Made by a program: the position numbers and the translations under genes. Source: a virus. From it: a stretch of DNA of 64,000 nucleotides. The notes beneath the pieces were generated by a model. It was not told the origin of the DNA. It saw only the letters and a list, made by a program, of their open reading frames with translations, and made no database searches. The stretch spans positions 1-64,000 of IMG/VR virus record IMGVR_UViG_3300028844_003474. One strand, 5' to 3'. Positions 8,961-18,012 of this stretch are shown here, piece after piece. Every line of letters starts with the position of its first letter. The stretch's first letter is position 1.

Positions 8961-9118
8961 CTCTTTTTTCTTTTTTTCTTTTTCTTCTTAGACTTAGACC
9001 TTTTAAGGGCTGCGTCCGTGGGTGCTCCTTTAGTTCCGGGCTTACGCATACTTTCGCCAGAGCCTGCTTTAATACGTTTACGCTTGGCGTGTATGTTATC
9101 CCATAATCCTCTAGCCAT
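8957..9118 (-). CDS. small Lys/Arg-rich phage protein
   Basis: A 53-residue, strongly basic protein (MARGLWDNIHAKRKRIKAGS, then GESMRKPGTKGAPTDAALKR, then a Lys/Arg run). The pattern of a W/Y-x-N-I-H-A-K-R-x-R-I-K-x-G-S-G-E start, R-K-P-G and G-A-P-T matches a small protein I have seen encoded in many environmental phages, often near capsid or packaging genes. A nucleic-acid-binding or capsid-interior role would suit the charge, but its function is not established. It follows the capsid terminator and is coupled to the acidic 44-residue gene. Confidence 0.7.
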   Translation of the reverse strand: MARGLWDNIHAKRKRIKAGSGESMRKPGTKGAPTDAALKRSKSKKKKKKRKKR

Positions 9119-9136
9119 AATTTAAAAGGTTATAGG

Positions 9137-9170
9137 ATAAAAGGGGAGAGCTGTATTGCCCTCCCCATTT
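9137..9170 (-). terminator. intrinsic terminator behind the major capsid gene
   Basis: On the minus strand GGGGAG pairs with CTCCCC around a 12-nt loop and is followed by TTTTATCC. It begins about 14 bp after the stop of the major capsid gene and 19 bp before the next start. It would limit read-through and favour capsid mRNA. Confidence 0.75.
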
Positions 9171-9183
9171 TATCTAATTAGTA

Positions 9184-10617
9184 TTAGCTACGAATGCACT
9201 CGAGGTGCAAGCAGTTAGTAGCCCGACGAATGCTGATACCACACTCTTTTAAGAAGTGTACAGCTGATCCATCCACGTCAGTTGCACGCAATGCATTTCC
9301 ACCAAAACCTGGAGGAACTGAAGCGCCAGCTACTGCCCAACGAACTAACTCACGATTCTTACGAGTAATCATACTCACATTGTTCTCTCCGTCGTATACA
9401 CTCATATCGAGGAAGATCATCCGATAGCTCTCTAAAGGAAGACCTGTAACGGGGTGACGCTCGCTAGCAAGTGAACGCGCACCGTGATCAAACAAGGGCA
9501 AGTGACGCACAGTAATGGTGTGCCCATCAATGTGCTGGTACTGCGTAAAGAATCCACCAAGAGACAGATTACGACCGCTACCTCCAATAAAGGTTCCAGG
9601 ATCTGTATTCTTAATGTAAGTCTGGTTAGACAGCTCTTCTTTCATAGCATTGTCAAACTCTTCCATGCCACCGAGACCCGTAAAGAGTACGATGTTCATT
9701 TGAGAGGCGTCAGAAGCACCATACAGAGCGTCACGAACAACAGACTTTAATTTCGCTGCCGTCAATGTAGAATAAGTATCTACGTTTGGAATCTGCTCAA
9801 GCACGCCGCTACCCAGAGGAATTACTTTACCGTTCTCATCACGCAAGTGAATAAGACCGTCAGCATCTCTGTTGTAACGAGAGTACCACAAAGCAAGCTC
9901 AGCTTCTTCCTTCCAACGCAACATGTGCTGGTACTCTTCAAAATCGTACCACAAGTTAGTTGAGCGACCACCAACGTTAAATTCAAAATTCACAACGCGG
10001 TCAGGCATGTTGCCTTCGTAGCGATATGACTTACGAATTAAGCTAATTTGGTTACGCATTTTGGAAGGCGCGACCCAGTTGCTCTCATTACCACGCGATC
10101 CAGAGAAAGCGTTAGCTGCAAAGAGCTGCACAGCTTGCTTATTAGATAAAGAATCTTGCGTAATTGTAGTAGCATTGATGCTAGAAGTTACCATTTGAAC
10201 CATGTAAGTCCAACCTCCATTAGATTGAACAGGGTCCGCAGTAACTCTTAATTGCGTGTTTGCTGCATTACCAAACTCAATAATGTAATTCTTAACAAAC
10301 CAACGGTCGTTAAAAGTTACTGTACCACCGCCAGTAGCAGTAATAGCACTATTACCCACGCACATGACGCTCTTGTTCAAGCGACCCATAACAGGGTAAT
10401 CGTATTCTACATCATTGATGTACTTTACATTTCCCATACCTTCCGTAAGGAAAGAAAGAGGGAAACGCTTATCCTCACGCCCAGAAAGGTGCGTAATTAC
10501 AGGGGACAAAACGTCCGGTTGTGTAAGCAGAGCATTAGCTAACGAGTTCTCGTCAGTCATGCCATCTGCATTAAATACATCTTCGTATAAACGAAGTTTT
10601 TTTAAGTTATCAGACAT
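9184..10617 (-). CDS. major capsid protein, crAss-like (HK97 fold)
   Basis: A 477-residue protein that would form the icosahedral shell. Position and length fit the crAss-like major capsid protein: directly after portal and scaffold-like genes, before a strong terminator. The N-terminal ~60 residues look like an arm; then comes a long mixed alpha/beta body with the segments WVAPSKMRNQISLIRKSYRY, LWYDFEEYQHMLRWKEEAEL (spine-helix-like) and DMSVYDGENNVSMITRKNRE. The last resembles the conserved C-terminal sheet of this family. Codon use is more GC-rich than that of its neighbours, consistent with high expression. No protease cleavage site is obvious. Confidence 0.85.
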   Translation of the reverse strand: MSDNLKKLRLYEDVFNADGMTDENSLANALLTQPDVLSPVITHLSGREDKRFPLSFLTEGMGNVKYINDVEYDYPVMGRLNKSVMCVGNSAITATGGGTVTFNDRWFVKNYIIEFGNAANTQLRVTADPVQSNGGWTYMVQMVTSSINATTITQDSLSNKQAVQLFAANAFSGSRGNESNWVAPSKMRNQISLIRKSYRYEGNMPDRVVNFEFNVGGRSTNLWYDFEEYQHMLRWKEEAELALWYSRYNRDADGLIHLRDENGKVIPLGSGVLEQIPNVDTYSTLTAAKLKSVVRDALYGASDASQMNIVLFTGLGGMEEFDNAMKEELSNQTYIKNTDPGTFIGGSGRNLSLGGFFTQYQHIDGHTITVRHLPLFDHGARSLASERHPVTGLPLESYRMIFLDMSVYDGENNVSMITRKNRELVRWAVAGASVPPGFGGNALRATDVDGSAVHFLKECGISIRRATNCLHLECIRS

Positions 10618-10636
10618 AATTTAGTCAATTTTAAGT

Positions 10637-11740
10637 TTAGAGTAAGTCTCGTAAATTAGGTAGTGAGACCGATTTTGTAACACTCGACTTACTACGAGAC
10701 TTCATCCTAGTCGAAGCGGATGGTTTACTCTGAAGCTTTTCTTTTAAGCTTTTAGTCTTCTGGGTGTTACTTACGTTTTTAGCCAGTTTTGATAAATCAA
10801 ATCCTTGGTAAATTAAATACTCTAGGGCTAGTGCTGTTTCCATGTCCATACCGGACCTATCTTTATCTCTTTGGGTAACACCAGTTTTCTCAACAGGTTG
10901 AGTCATCCAATCATAAAATTGGCGTCTCTGTTTAGTAGGAATTTGCATACCTTTTAACTGTCCATTTTGAATAGTTTCAGATACGCTGTTCCAATATTGA
11001 GTTGCTTGTTCTCGTTGCTGATCTGCCTCTATTTTTTGCCTTTCTAAAAGTTGAGACTTATAAGTTTCTTGTTGCTTTTTAAGCTGAGTTAAATATACAT
11101 CTGCATTGTCCTTCAAGATTCCAGCATCTTCGTATGCTTCAGTCATACGAGTAACTTCTTCCTCTCCGAACCCTTGGGCTCTCATACCATCTTGAACAAC
11201 TCTCTTTTGTATAGCAATATCATTATCGCTAATTTCAATAGAATTGTAGTCCATTTCGGCTTGCTGTGCTTGGAAATAAGCTTGAGGATCTCCATTATTT
11301 GCTCTGTATTGGAAATACTCTCTTACATCAGGGAACTGTTCAAATAGTTGCCCTACTTGCTCTTCCGCCATTTTATTGGCTACTGCTGACGTATATTGAG
11401 TTAACCCATCAAAATCATCTGAAAAATCTCCGTCTACGCTATACCCTAACCTTTCAGTAAGGGTATCAATAATAGAAGATTCTGGGTCAGCTTCTGGTTC
11501 TGAAACTAATTCTGGTTCAGAAGCCGCAGCTTCTGGTTCTTCTTGAACATTATTTACAGCTTCTGTTTCAGGTTGTTCAGGAGTTTGAACTGCTTCTTCA
11601 GGCGCTTCTGTTTGTGTTTCTGTTTCCGCGTCCTCTGCAGCTGAAGTTTCAGGTGTTTCTGCTGCAGGCGCTGGTGCATTATCATTTAGCCAATCAACCT
11701 GTTTAAGGTTATCAAGACCAAGTCCTTTGTTTTCTGCCAT
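10637..11740 (-). CDS. putative scaffold/capsid assembly protein
   Basis: A 367-residue protein between portal and capsid genes, the usual place for scaffolding. Residues about 20-90 are almost entirely Ala, Glu, Pro and Thr (low complexity, very acidic). A helical, Gln/Glu-rich middle with coiled-coil character follows (about 150-250), and the C-terminus is basic (SASTRMKSRSKSSVTKS), which in scaffolds contacts the capsid protein. No catalytic motif of a prohead protease is visible. A role as an internal structural or cargo protein is an alternative. Confidence 0.65.
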   Translation of the reverse strand: MAENKGLGLDNLKQVDWLNDNAPAPAAETPETSAAEDAETETQTEAPEEAVQTPEQPETEAVNNVQEEPEAAASEPELVSEPEADPESSIIDTLTERLGYSVDGDFSDDFDGLTQYTSAVANKMAEEQVGQLFEQFPDVREYFQYRANNGDPQAYFQAQQAEMDYNSIEISDNDIAIQKRVVQDGMRAQGFGEEEVTRMTEAYEDAGILKDNADVYLTQLKKQQETYKSQLLERQKIEADQQREQATQYWNSVSETIQNGQLKGMQIPTKQRRQFYDWMTQPVEKTGVTQRDKDRSGMDMETALALEYLIYQGFDLSKLAKNVSNTQKTKSLKEKLQSKPSASTRMKSRSKSSVTKSVSLPNLRDLL

Positions 11741-11790
11741 CTTTTTGAATGTAAGTTATATAGTGTTTTTCTCAAAAGAGATTTAAACTG

Positions 11791-13938
11791 TTATTTACTA
11801 TCGGTTTTTCCGTCATTATTATGATCGGTATCCTTGGATGCTGCTTGAATTAGAGCTACTTCTATCTTATTTTGACGGTCTAATTCCTTTTGTTCTGCCT
11901 CCATAGTCTTCTCTAATTGAATTTCTTGCATCTTAGCTTGAGCTTCAGCTTGAGTCTTTTGTTGCTCTTGTTGCCCTGCTAATTGAGCAAGTTTTTGCTG
12001 CTTGGCTTCAACCTCTTTTGTCAGCTGTTTAATTCTAGAGAAGTTATCTGCATCTAAGATTTCTGCAATAGATGAAGCACCGACTCCGTTTTGAGCCATA
12101 GACTGAAGCATTTGACGCATTTGCTCTAGCTTTTTGTTTTCTTTACTTGAGTTTTTAGCAAAGATTCCAAACTCTGTTTCAGAGTAAGAAACTCCTTCAA
12201 TATCAAGCCAGGCATTACGATAGTCGTCCGTAATGTAATTAATTTGTTTCCCTCGTTTAAAAGCGTGTTTTGACAAGTCTAATAAACCTTGATTCTCTTT
12301 TTGTTCAAACTTTTCATACTTCCGGTAAATCTCTTCAGTAATTGCAGTAGATTGAGCAATAGCATCGTTAGTCGTACCCGCTCCGTCTGAGGCCATAATC
12401 TGACCTTTTCTTTGACGGCTGATACCTATGAGCTCTTCCCACTCTTCTTTAATAGCTTGAAGTAGTTGTATTTGAGCAGCCATATACTGCCCTAAAGACA
12501 TGTCTAAAACTTGATATTGGTTAAAGGTAACTCGCTCATTATTCTTTCCTTCTCCTGTAGAATCAATAAAGGCAAACCCCATAGCATCCGCGTAATACAT
12601 GAATTTCTCTTCGTCCCAACCATGACGTTTAGGAATAGTATTCATTTCAATTAAAGCAATTTTATCTTTGTTTTTAGCTATAGTTAGTTCTAACCGATAG
12701 TGAAAAACGTTATATAAAATTTGATAGGGGATACCTAAAGAACATACGCTAATATTTTCAGTATGTCTTTCAGAGTACGCTCTGCCATTGTAGGGCAGTT
12801 TGCAGACAGAAATATTTCCCAAAGAGTTGCGTTGACCTACAACTGGCTGTATACCGGCATAGATATCTCCATCAAGCTCATATCCTTCCCATACTTGATT
12901 TATCCAATACCACTCTACTGCTTCTCCTTCCTCCATGTTTGGCTTGTAGGTATCTGTGACATAAGACATTTGTTCTATTCCAAACTCGTCTATGTATGTT
13001 AGAATACCTACTTTTCTAAAGCTTTTCCAGACGACGTGCAGCACTTCGACGTATCTGTCGTTTTCTCCGAAGTTGTCTGCAACACGCTGCAAGAAGGGAA
13101 TATTAAAAGAGCCAGAACGGTTCCTAGTATGATCCTCGATTTGGTCAATCTCTTTATCACTAAGTAAATCATAAAATTGGTCTATTACAGCATTAACACT
13201 CATAAGTTGACGACGGACTACCCAGTCTCCGTCTTCAATAAATTCTATATCTGGGCTTTTAGAAAAATCAATATTTAAAGGGCTGACAATTTCATATTCA
13301 ACCTCATCCATGCAAATGCCTTTGTAACTGTACACATACCCTGTTACAAGCCAGTCTAAAAAACCTTTTTGCATTTTATCTTCAAGGTCTAGCTTATCTT
13401 TTAAGTAGTTTAAAACCTGCTGACCTACAACAGCTCTTGAGTCTTGATAAGAACTATTAAAGTGGTTTTCTATTTCTTCAGGAGTTTTAGGCTTTGCCTC
13501 TGGCATACCTAAATCAACTCCTTGCTTTTGTACTTCTTGAATAAACATTTCTTGGAGATTAGCTAAAATTTCTTTTTGCTTTTCACTCTCCATTTTAGAT
13601 ACAGCATCCGAATTGCTTACGGTAACCATATAGTTGCTAGGGCGTTGTGTTTTTTCTCCAATAAGAAGATCAATAACTGGTTTAATAATATTATAGTTTC
13701 GAAGTTTTGCAGGAAAATTACGTTTTTTGCCAGAGCTAGAGTTGTAAGGATTAACAACATAGTTGTAATCACTCTCTCGCATCTGACCATTATAAGCTTC
13801 GTAAAGCTTAAGTAAATCGTGTTTACCAGTTGCGCTAAACGTAGACTCTTTAATAAAGCCTTTAACGCAATCGATACCCCATTGCTTTGTTTTTTTAGCA
13901 GTGGAGATTTTTTGTTTTGGTATGTGATTGTGTGCCAT
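11791..13938 (-). CDS. portal protein
   Basis: A 715-residue dodecameric portal, through which DNA is packaged and the tail attaches. It lies directly after TerL, sharing the TAATG stop/start. The sequence has the layout of large phage portals: an N-terminal segment with NYVVNPYNSSSGKKR and LLIGEKTQRPSNYMV, a middle wing domain, GISRQRKGQIMASDGAGTT in the stem/crown region, and a long Gln/Glu/Lys C-terminal coiled coil (about 610-700) as in P22-type barrels. Length and order agree with crAss-like portals. The final ~20 residues are hydrophilic (NNDGKTDSK). Confidence 0.88.
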   Translation of the reverse strand: MAHNHIPKQKISTAKKTKQWGIDCVKGFIKESTFSATGKHDLLKLYEAYNGQMRESDYNYVVNPYNSSSGKKRNFPAKLRNYNIIKPVIDLLIGEKTQRPSNYMVTVSNSDAVSKMESEKQKEILANLQEMFIQEVQKQGVDLGMPEAKPKTPEEIENHFNSSYQDSRAVVGQQVLNYLKDKLDLEDKMQKGFLDWLVTGYVYSYKGICMDEVEYEIVSPLNIDFSKSPDIEFIEDGDWVVRRQLMSVNAVIDQFYDLLSDKEIDQIEDHTRNRSGSFNIPFLQRVADNFGENDRYVEVLHVVWKSFRKVGILTYIDEFGIEQMSYVTDTYKPNMEEGEAVEWYWINQVWEGYELDGDIYAGIQPVVGQRNSLGNISVCKLPYNGRAYSERHTENISVCSLGIPYQILYNVFHYRLELTIAKNKDKIALIEMNTIPKRHGWDEEKFMYYADAMGFAFIDSTGEGKNNERVTFNQYQVLDMSLGQYMAAQIQLLQAIKEEWEELIGISRQRKGQIMASDGAGTTNDAIAQSTAITEEIYRKYEKFEQKENQGLLDLSKHAFKRGKQINYITDDYRNAWLDIEGVSYSETEFGIFAKNSSKENKKLEQMRQMLQSMAQNGVGASSIAEILDADNFSRIKQLTKEVEAKQQKLAQLAGQQEQQKTQAEAQAKMQEIQLEKTMEAEQKELDRQNKIEVALIQAASKDTDHNNDGKTDSK

Positions 13939-15965
13939 TAGACAAATAATTCGCGGTCAAAGAACCCGTTTGTACTCTCTACTGATTGCTCTACTACCGG
14001 TTTATTATATAAATCAACCATAAAAAACATTCCTATTAACAAAGCAGAAACGCGGTCAAAGTTGCCCTGGTCGTTCCATTTAATGAGCTCATCAATTAAA
14101 CCTACATCATAAATATTATGCAAGTTTAACTTCCATTCATCCTTTTCGTTTTTACTTCTTTTATCTTTTAACCAGTCCCTTAAATATAAGACAGCCTGAG
14201 CTTTACGCTGCTTACTTCCCATAGAAAGTCCGTAATTACGTCCTAAGGACTTTGCTTTAAAGTTATTTGAACGATCGAAAATTTCAACTTCTTCCATAAG
14301 ACGATGCAGGTTTTTTGTACGTTTTGCGTACGGAATTACCTCACCTCGATCATTTTCAAATCCAATCTTAGCATTATAATATTCTGCTAAATTAAATAGA
14401 ACTTCATTGTAATCATCCTGAGTTTCAGGACGTCCTACGTATGAAGCTACAATCATGTCATCTGGTTTACTAAAAGGATTAGGACGCTTAAGCACATAAG
14501 CCGATCCAAGAGAATTACCAGTAGAAGTATCATGAGCATAAGGGTCATGCGCAATAAAGTATAGATTTGAGGGAACCTGGTCATTTTCATCACGGTATGG
14601 AGCTTGATACATAACTACACATCCTGTAATGTCATCACCTCTCTGGTGAGGAAACTTTGATACAGGACGTGCTCGTTCCGAAGGTTTAAACTTTAAACCA
14701 TCTTTTGTATTTACGAGAAACCCGGCTGTGCCCACATGTTGCATAGATTTTGTGCGGATGATGTGGCCCCTATGATCCACAAGGGCGGCAGTAGGGAACA
14801 CATTATTACTAGTTTGTAAAAAGGCTTCTCTAGGTTTCCACGGATACTCTGTAATATGTTTATCATAAACTGCGACATCTTTTGTTTCTGTTTTTATTCT
14901 TGACCGTTCATTCTCTTCTTGAAACTTGGCTTTGTCCTCAAGGCTATTGCCATCTTTATCAATAAAGCCAATCTTGTTTCTATAAGATGGAAAAAACCAG
15001 CCGCAATGAGTCCCTTCTCCTCCATCATCCCATATGTTGCTAACTGGCAATAAGTTATAAGGCGTAGGATTGTAAAACATAGACTCAAAATCTATAGTGC
15101 CTCCTTCCATATCACCACCTGTACCAAAAATAATCATCTGGCCTGTAGTAATTCCACCGTCTTCTACAGTTGGACGGGTTGCCATAAATGTGTTTTTCAA
15201 ATTAGAAAAAGCTCCTGCCTCTTCGAATATTACAAGAGTTGCGTCTTTACCACGCGCAGCATCTGGGTTGTCTTTAAAGGTAATAGCCTCAACCTCAGAC
15301 TTGTATCCTTTTTCAACGCCTTGTCCGTTTAAATATTCTAAGTAGCTTGCTTTTTTATGATTTTGTTTATCGATCATACTTCGGCGTTTAGCCCATCCTG
15401 TATGCTCATTAATAAAATCCATATTAGCCGCAGCCATAGTCATGATGCCCTTTGGGTACAAGTACTTTTTGTCAAACGCGCAAAGTAAAGTGTAACTGTT
15501 TTTTACAGTGTTGTAAGTGTTAGTAGTAACTGCTGCATTCTTATATGAAAATCCTTTACGACGTGCCTTTGATACAATTAAATGATGGCCGCCTCCTAAC
15601 CATTCGTCTTCTACTTTTGTGGATAGATAAAGCTTGTCTAACGCTTTTGGCGTAATGCCATTTCTGGCTATTTCCATTAACCAAAAATATTCGTAATCTC
15701 CGTCCCAGAAATGCGGAAATGCAATACTTTTAGTAGCAGATCTACCCTTAATTTCTTCTGTTAGTTTTATTTGACAGTAGTTTAAATAAAAGTAATGGTG
15801 TCCCGTAATGGTAGTATCGCCTACAGTATATCCGTTTTTGCAGCGATCTAGTTCTTCTGTCCAGTAATTAAAGAATTCTTGACTACCTGGAGGCGCATCT
15901 GTATAGATACCTCGTTTTAAAAACCGACGTGCAGCCTCTCTAAAGTATTCAGTGTTCGCTAGCAT
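13938..15965 (-). CDS. terL: terminase large subunit
   Basis: A 675-residue packaging motor with an N-terminal ATPase and a C-terminal RNase H-like nuclease. A Walker A variant lies at 132-142 (SKARRKGFSYK) and Walker B with the catalytic Glu pair at 244-250 (LVIFEEA), then a GTGGDMEGG coupling segment at 281-289. Nuclease acidic residues are D474 (IAHDPY), E537 (IGFEND) and D637 (NFDRVSALL). All expected motifs are in the right order, so the protein looks functional. It is followed by the portal gene and preceded by a helical protein that may be the small subunit. Confidence 0.95.
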   Translation of the reverse strand: MLANTEYFREAARRFLKRGIYTDAPPGSQEFFNYWTEELDRCKNGYTVGDTTITGHHYFYLNYCQIKLTEEIKGRSATKSIAFPHFWDGDYEYFWLMEIARNGITPKALDKLYLSTKVEDEWLGGGHHLIVSKARRKGFSYKNAAVTTNTYNTVKNSYTLLCAFDKKYLYPKGIMTMAAANMDFINEHTGWAKRRSMIDKQNHKKASYLEYLNGQGVEKGYKSEVEAITFKDNPDAARGKDATLVIFEEAGAFSNLKNTFMATRPTVEDGGITTGQMIIFGTGGDMEGGTIDFESMFYNPTPYNLLPVSNIWDDGGEGTHCGWFFPSYRNKIGFIDKDGNSLEDKAKFQEENERSRIKTETKDVAVYDKHITEYPWKPREAFLQTSNNVFPTAALVDHRGHIIRTKSMQHVGTAGFLVNTKDGLKFKPSERARPVSKFPHQRGDDITGCVVMYQAPYRDENDQVPSNLYFIAHDPYAHDTSTGNSLGSAYVLKRPNPFSKPDDMIVASYVGRPETQDDYNEVLFNLAEYYNAKIGFENDRGEVIPYAKRTKNLHRLMEEVEIFDRSNNFKAKSLGRNYGLSMGSKQRKAQAVLYLRDWLKDKRSKNEKDEWKLNLHNIYDVGLIDELIKWNDQGNFDRVSALLIGMFFMVDLYNKPVVEQSVESTNGFFDRELFV

Positions 15966-16534
15966 CAGTCTTCGAACATTCCTTTTTTACCGCCACCTCG
16001 TAACTTGCTTTCTCCGCTTTGTTCTTTCTTGACCTTTTCTTCCAAATCATTAATTACATTAGTAATTTTGGGAAGTTTTTCTGCAATATCCAGCAGTTTG
16101 TTTACGTTTTTAACGGCTTCGCCGACCGTATCTACTTCTTCTTCGTCTGCTGCCAGCAACGTTTCAATACGTTGAGTCAGCGCATTAATTGCTTTTTCGG
16201 AACTGATTAAAGCTTGTTTTGTCGTAAGTAATGTTTGTACTGTAGGTGTATTTTGAAGTTCTTTATACTTGCTAATCGCAGCAATCATACGCTGCGAAGA
16301 TTTAAAGTCTCCAGGTAAATCTACATCCTTACAAACTCTAATGTGTCGTTCTTTTTCTTCATACAACTGGTATGGTGACTTATAGTCGTACATGTGGTAG
16401 ATGTATCCAAACCATTTTGTTGCAAGTTTTTTGTTTCGATCTTTATCCTCTGCTATAAGCTTAGAAAATTCTAGTATAATCTTTATTTCAGGATCAACAA
16501 TAACCTGAAATCCTTCTAGCTTAAACAGACTCAT
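15965..16534 (-). CDS. helical protein upstream of terL, candidate small terminase
   Basis: A 189-residue protein just before terL with overlapping stop/start. The first 80 residues are mixed; residues about 90-175 are strongly helical with coiled-coil character (TTKQALISSEKAINALTQRI, then a Val/Asn/Leu-rich helix); the end is Gly/Lys-rich (KLRGGGKKGMFED). Small terminases are short helical oligomers encoded just before terL, so this is the best candidate. No helix-turn-helix is evident, and the call is from position. Confidence 0.45.
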   Translation of the reverse strand: MSLFKLEGFQVIVDPEIKIILEFSKLIAEDKDRNKKLATKWFGYIYHMYDYKSPYQLYEEKERHIRVCKDVDLPGDFKSSQRMIAAISKYKELQNTPTVQTLLTTKQALISSEKAINALTQRIETLLAADEEEVDTVGEAVKNVNKLLDIAEKLPKITNVINDLEEKVKKEQSGESKLRGGGKKGMFED

Positions 16535-16763
16535 TTATTCTTTTTTTACCTTTTTCAATGTTTAAGCGTCTCAGCCTGTAAGGATTAACCGAAAACCGTC
16601 CAAAATAGGGAAGTCGTATACTTTCAAATAATCCTTTTGCCATAATTTTTGCAATAAATAAAAATTGACTATCTACAACTCCTTCAATCTCCGCAATACT
16701 GCTTCCAATCTCCTTTTGGATTTCTTTGTATACCTCGTATTTTAATTTATTTCTAGCCAACAC
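16521..16763 (-). CDS. small basic HU/IHF-like DNA-binding protein (tentative)
   Basis: An 80-residue basic protein overlapping the next gene by 14 nt. No ATG is available near the start: the frame opens at GTG (16763), with a TTG directly after and an in-frame TAA three codons upstream, so a rare start codon must be used. The segment IRLPYFGRFSVNPYRLRRLN recalls the Gly-Phe-Gly-x-Phe beta arm of HU/IHF proteins, which crAss-like phages encode near packaging genes, although the fit is partial. Helices precede it (YKEIQKEIGSSIAEIEGVV). Confidence 0.5.
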   Translation of the reverse strand: MLARNKLKYEVYKEIQKEIGSSIAEIEGVVDSQFLFIAKIMAKGLFESIRLPYFGRFSVNPYRLRRLNIEKGKKRINESV

Positions 16764-16801
16764 AAATAATTAAAAGAAGTAATAGTAAGGGTATAGCAGC
16801 T

Positions 16802-17095
16802 TTATTCTTCATATGTATCAAAGCTTGGAAGGTATCCTGTTATAGAATAAGTGAGCGTAGGGATTGGATCTTCTGGTAAAGGCCATAAAGGATCATCTCC
16901 GCCACCTCCGTCATCTCCTCCATTCTCATCATCATCATCAGGATACCATAGTAAAATAGATATTTCATCTTCGCTAAAACTTATTTCGTGATTAGGGAAT
17001 ATTACACCCTCATCTTTAAACCTTTGGAACTGTTTATCTAAATACCAGAATGCTATGTCCAGCTCCGTAGGAAAGTTAAATTTTACTTCAATCAT
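16802..17095 (-). CDS. acidic Asp/Gly-rich hypothetical protein
   Basis: A 97-residue protein starting MIEVKFNFPTELDIAFWYLD at the ATG at 17095, which overlaps the upstream stop by 8 nt. A longer frame from a TTG at 17107 is possible. The middle carries a run of Asp with Glu, Asn and Gly (about residues 52-68), then Pro-rich sequence. Unknown function. Such a tail could bind calcium or mimic DNA, but this is speculation. Confidence 0.6.
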   Translation of the reverse strand: MIEVKFNFPTELDIAFWYLDKQFQRFKDEGVIFPNHEISFSEDEISILLWYPDDDDENGGDDGGGGDDPLWPLPEDPIPTLTYSITGYLPSFDTYEE

Positions 17096-17426
17096 TCTGG
17101 ATTTCAAACTCTATGCTAGTTAGCTTTTCTTTAGGACAGACTAAACTGTTGTATTTATATACTCCAGTAATATCCTTGTAAATACATCCTTTGTCTTTTA
17201 AAGACTTGATGTAATTATTTAGCACAGCTACATTTTTCATGTTTAGCCGTTTTGCTACAATTTTTCGAGCTAGAGCTTGCCCGCAAACACGTGCGTCGTA
17301 CTCAATAAACTCTGCTAACACCTTAAGCTCAGTGCCTGTTAGGTTTAGCACGCCGTTGAGAAGCTGTAAGTACTCAACTACATAGTTGTTCTTATTCAGC
17401 GCTACTTGAACCTTCAGTTTCGCCAT
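17088..17426 (-). CDS. hypothetical protein with winged-helix-like pattern
   Basis: A 112-residue protein. The central part (NLTGTELKVLAEFIEYDARV, then ARKIVAKRLNMKNVAVLNNY and IKSLKDKGCIYKD) follows the helix-helix-recognition helix-wing order of small winged-helix regulators. The segment LVAEFI...LNMKN...LKDKG would be the DNA-binding core. It is among the first genes of the leftward operon and may regulate late expression. Overlaps with both neighbours suggest co-translation. Assignment is by pattern only. Confidence 0.5.
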   Translation of the reverse strand: MAKLKVQVALNKNNYVVEYLQLLNGVLNLTGTELKVLAEFIEYDARVCGQALARKIVAKRLNMKNVAVLNNYIKSLKDKGCIYKDITGVYKYNSLVCPKEKLTSIEFEIQND

Positions 17427-17694
17427 ACTTTTTTACGTTATCAATTTTTCTGCTTAAACGTTTTCCAAGCTGTTGTCTAATGCATTTAAGCAAAAGAATA
17501 ACAACTTGATTTTCTGTGCTAAATCGTTTTTTATTTAATTGGTAAAAACGATCAATTAACATATCAACTACTTCTTCGTTAGTTGTTCCTGAAACATACT
17601 TGCCGTCTGCCTTTTCTGTAAACTGAATTTCTTGATACTCTTTGCTTTTAAAATTAAAAAGCTTGTATCGAATCCCCACTTTAATTGCTTCCAT
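17392..17694 (-). CDS. hypothetical protein at head of virion operon
   Basis: A 100-residue, Lys-rich mixed alpha/beta protein starting MEAIKVGIRYKLFNFKSKEY. It has a beta N-terminal half, a helix with VVDMLIDRFYQL, and a helical C-terminus. Its last 35 nt overlap the next gene, so the two are probably translationally coupled. No family recognised. Confidence 0.6.
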   Translation of the reverse strand: MEAIKVGIRYKLFNFKSKEYQEIQFTEKADGKYVSGTTNEEVVDMLIDRFYQLNKKRFSTENQVVILLLKCIRQQLGKRLSRKIDNVKKYGETEGSSSAE

Positions 17695-17778
17695 TATTAC
17701 TGTCCTGTCTCTCTAACGTAACATATGGATTTAACATACACAACATGAGCGAAGCGAAAAAATTTCAAACCAATATAT

Positions 17779-17937
17779 TTAATCGCCATCAAATTCACCC
17801 AGTGGCTCCATCACTACGTCAATTATAACAATTTTCCCTACTTTATTTTGTACTACTACTACAGAACAACCAGGCCAAGACCACGCTGAATAAACATCAT
17901 TATCGTACCCATAATATTCGTGATCTAGTATCGCCAT
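17779..17937 (-). CDS. small hypothetical protein, first gene of the leftward operon
   Basis: A 52-residue frame (MAILDHEYYGYDNDVYSAWS, then WPGCSVVVVQ, ending GEFDGD). A hydrophobic beta strand (CSVVVVQ...KIVIIDVV) in an otherwise acidic, Tyr-rich peptide suggests a small folded beta domain. The ATG has an AT-rich leader and lies close to the divergent plus-strand genes. It has not been matched to a family; open frame and position are the support. Confidence 0.5.
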   Translation of the reverse strand: MAILDHEYYGYDNDVYSAWSWPGCSVVVVQNKVGKIVIIDVVMEPLGEFDGD

Positions 17938-18012
17938 TTTTGTAATGTAACAAGTAATCGCCGTTGGAAAGAATAATTGCGCTTGTCAGAATTTAACAAT
18001 AACTTTATTCAT
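17938..18012. promoter_or_regulatory. divergent intergenic region between late and early genes
   Basis: This short gap separates leftward virion genes from rightward early genes, so promoters for both directions are expected here or inside the flanking small genes. The sequence is AT-rich (for example TGTAATGTAACAAGTAAT), but no motif could be assigned with confidence. Confidence 0.35.

Noticed and set aside
8889-9125. 78-codon plus-strand frame with a Phe-rich run
   Set aside because: The Phe run is the complement of the Lys run of the basic 53-residue protein on the minus strand; the minus-strand pair has ATGA coupling and a recognisable pattern.
9484-9750. plus-strand frames opposite the major capsid gene
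   Set aside because: They lie fully within the capsid gene on the other strand and show no domain or leader.
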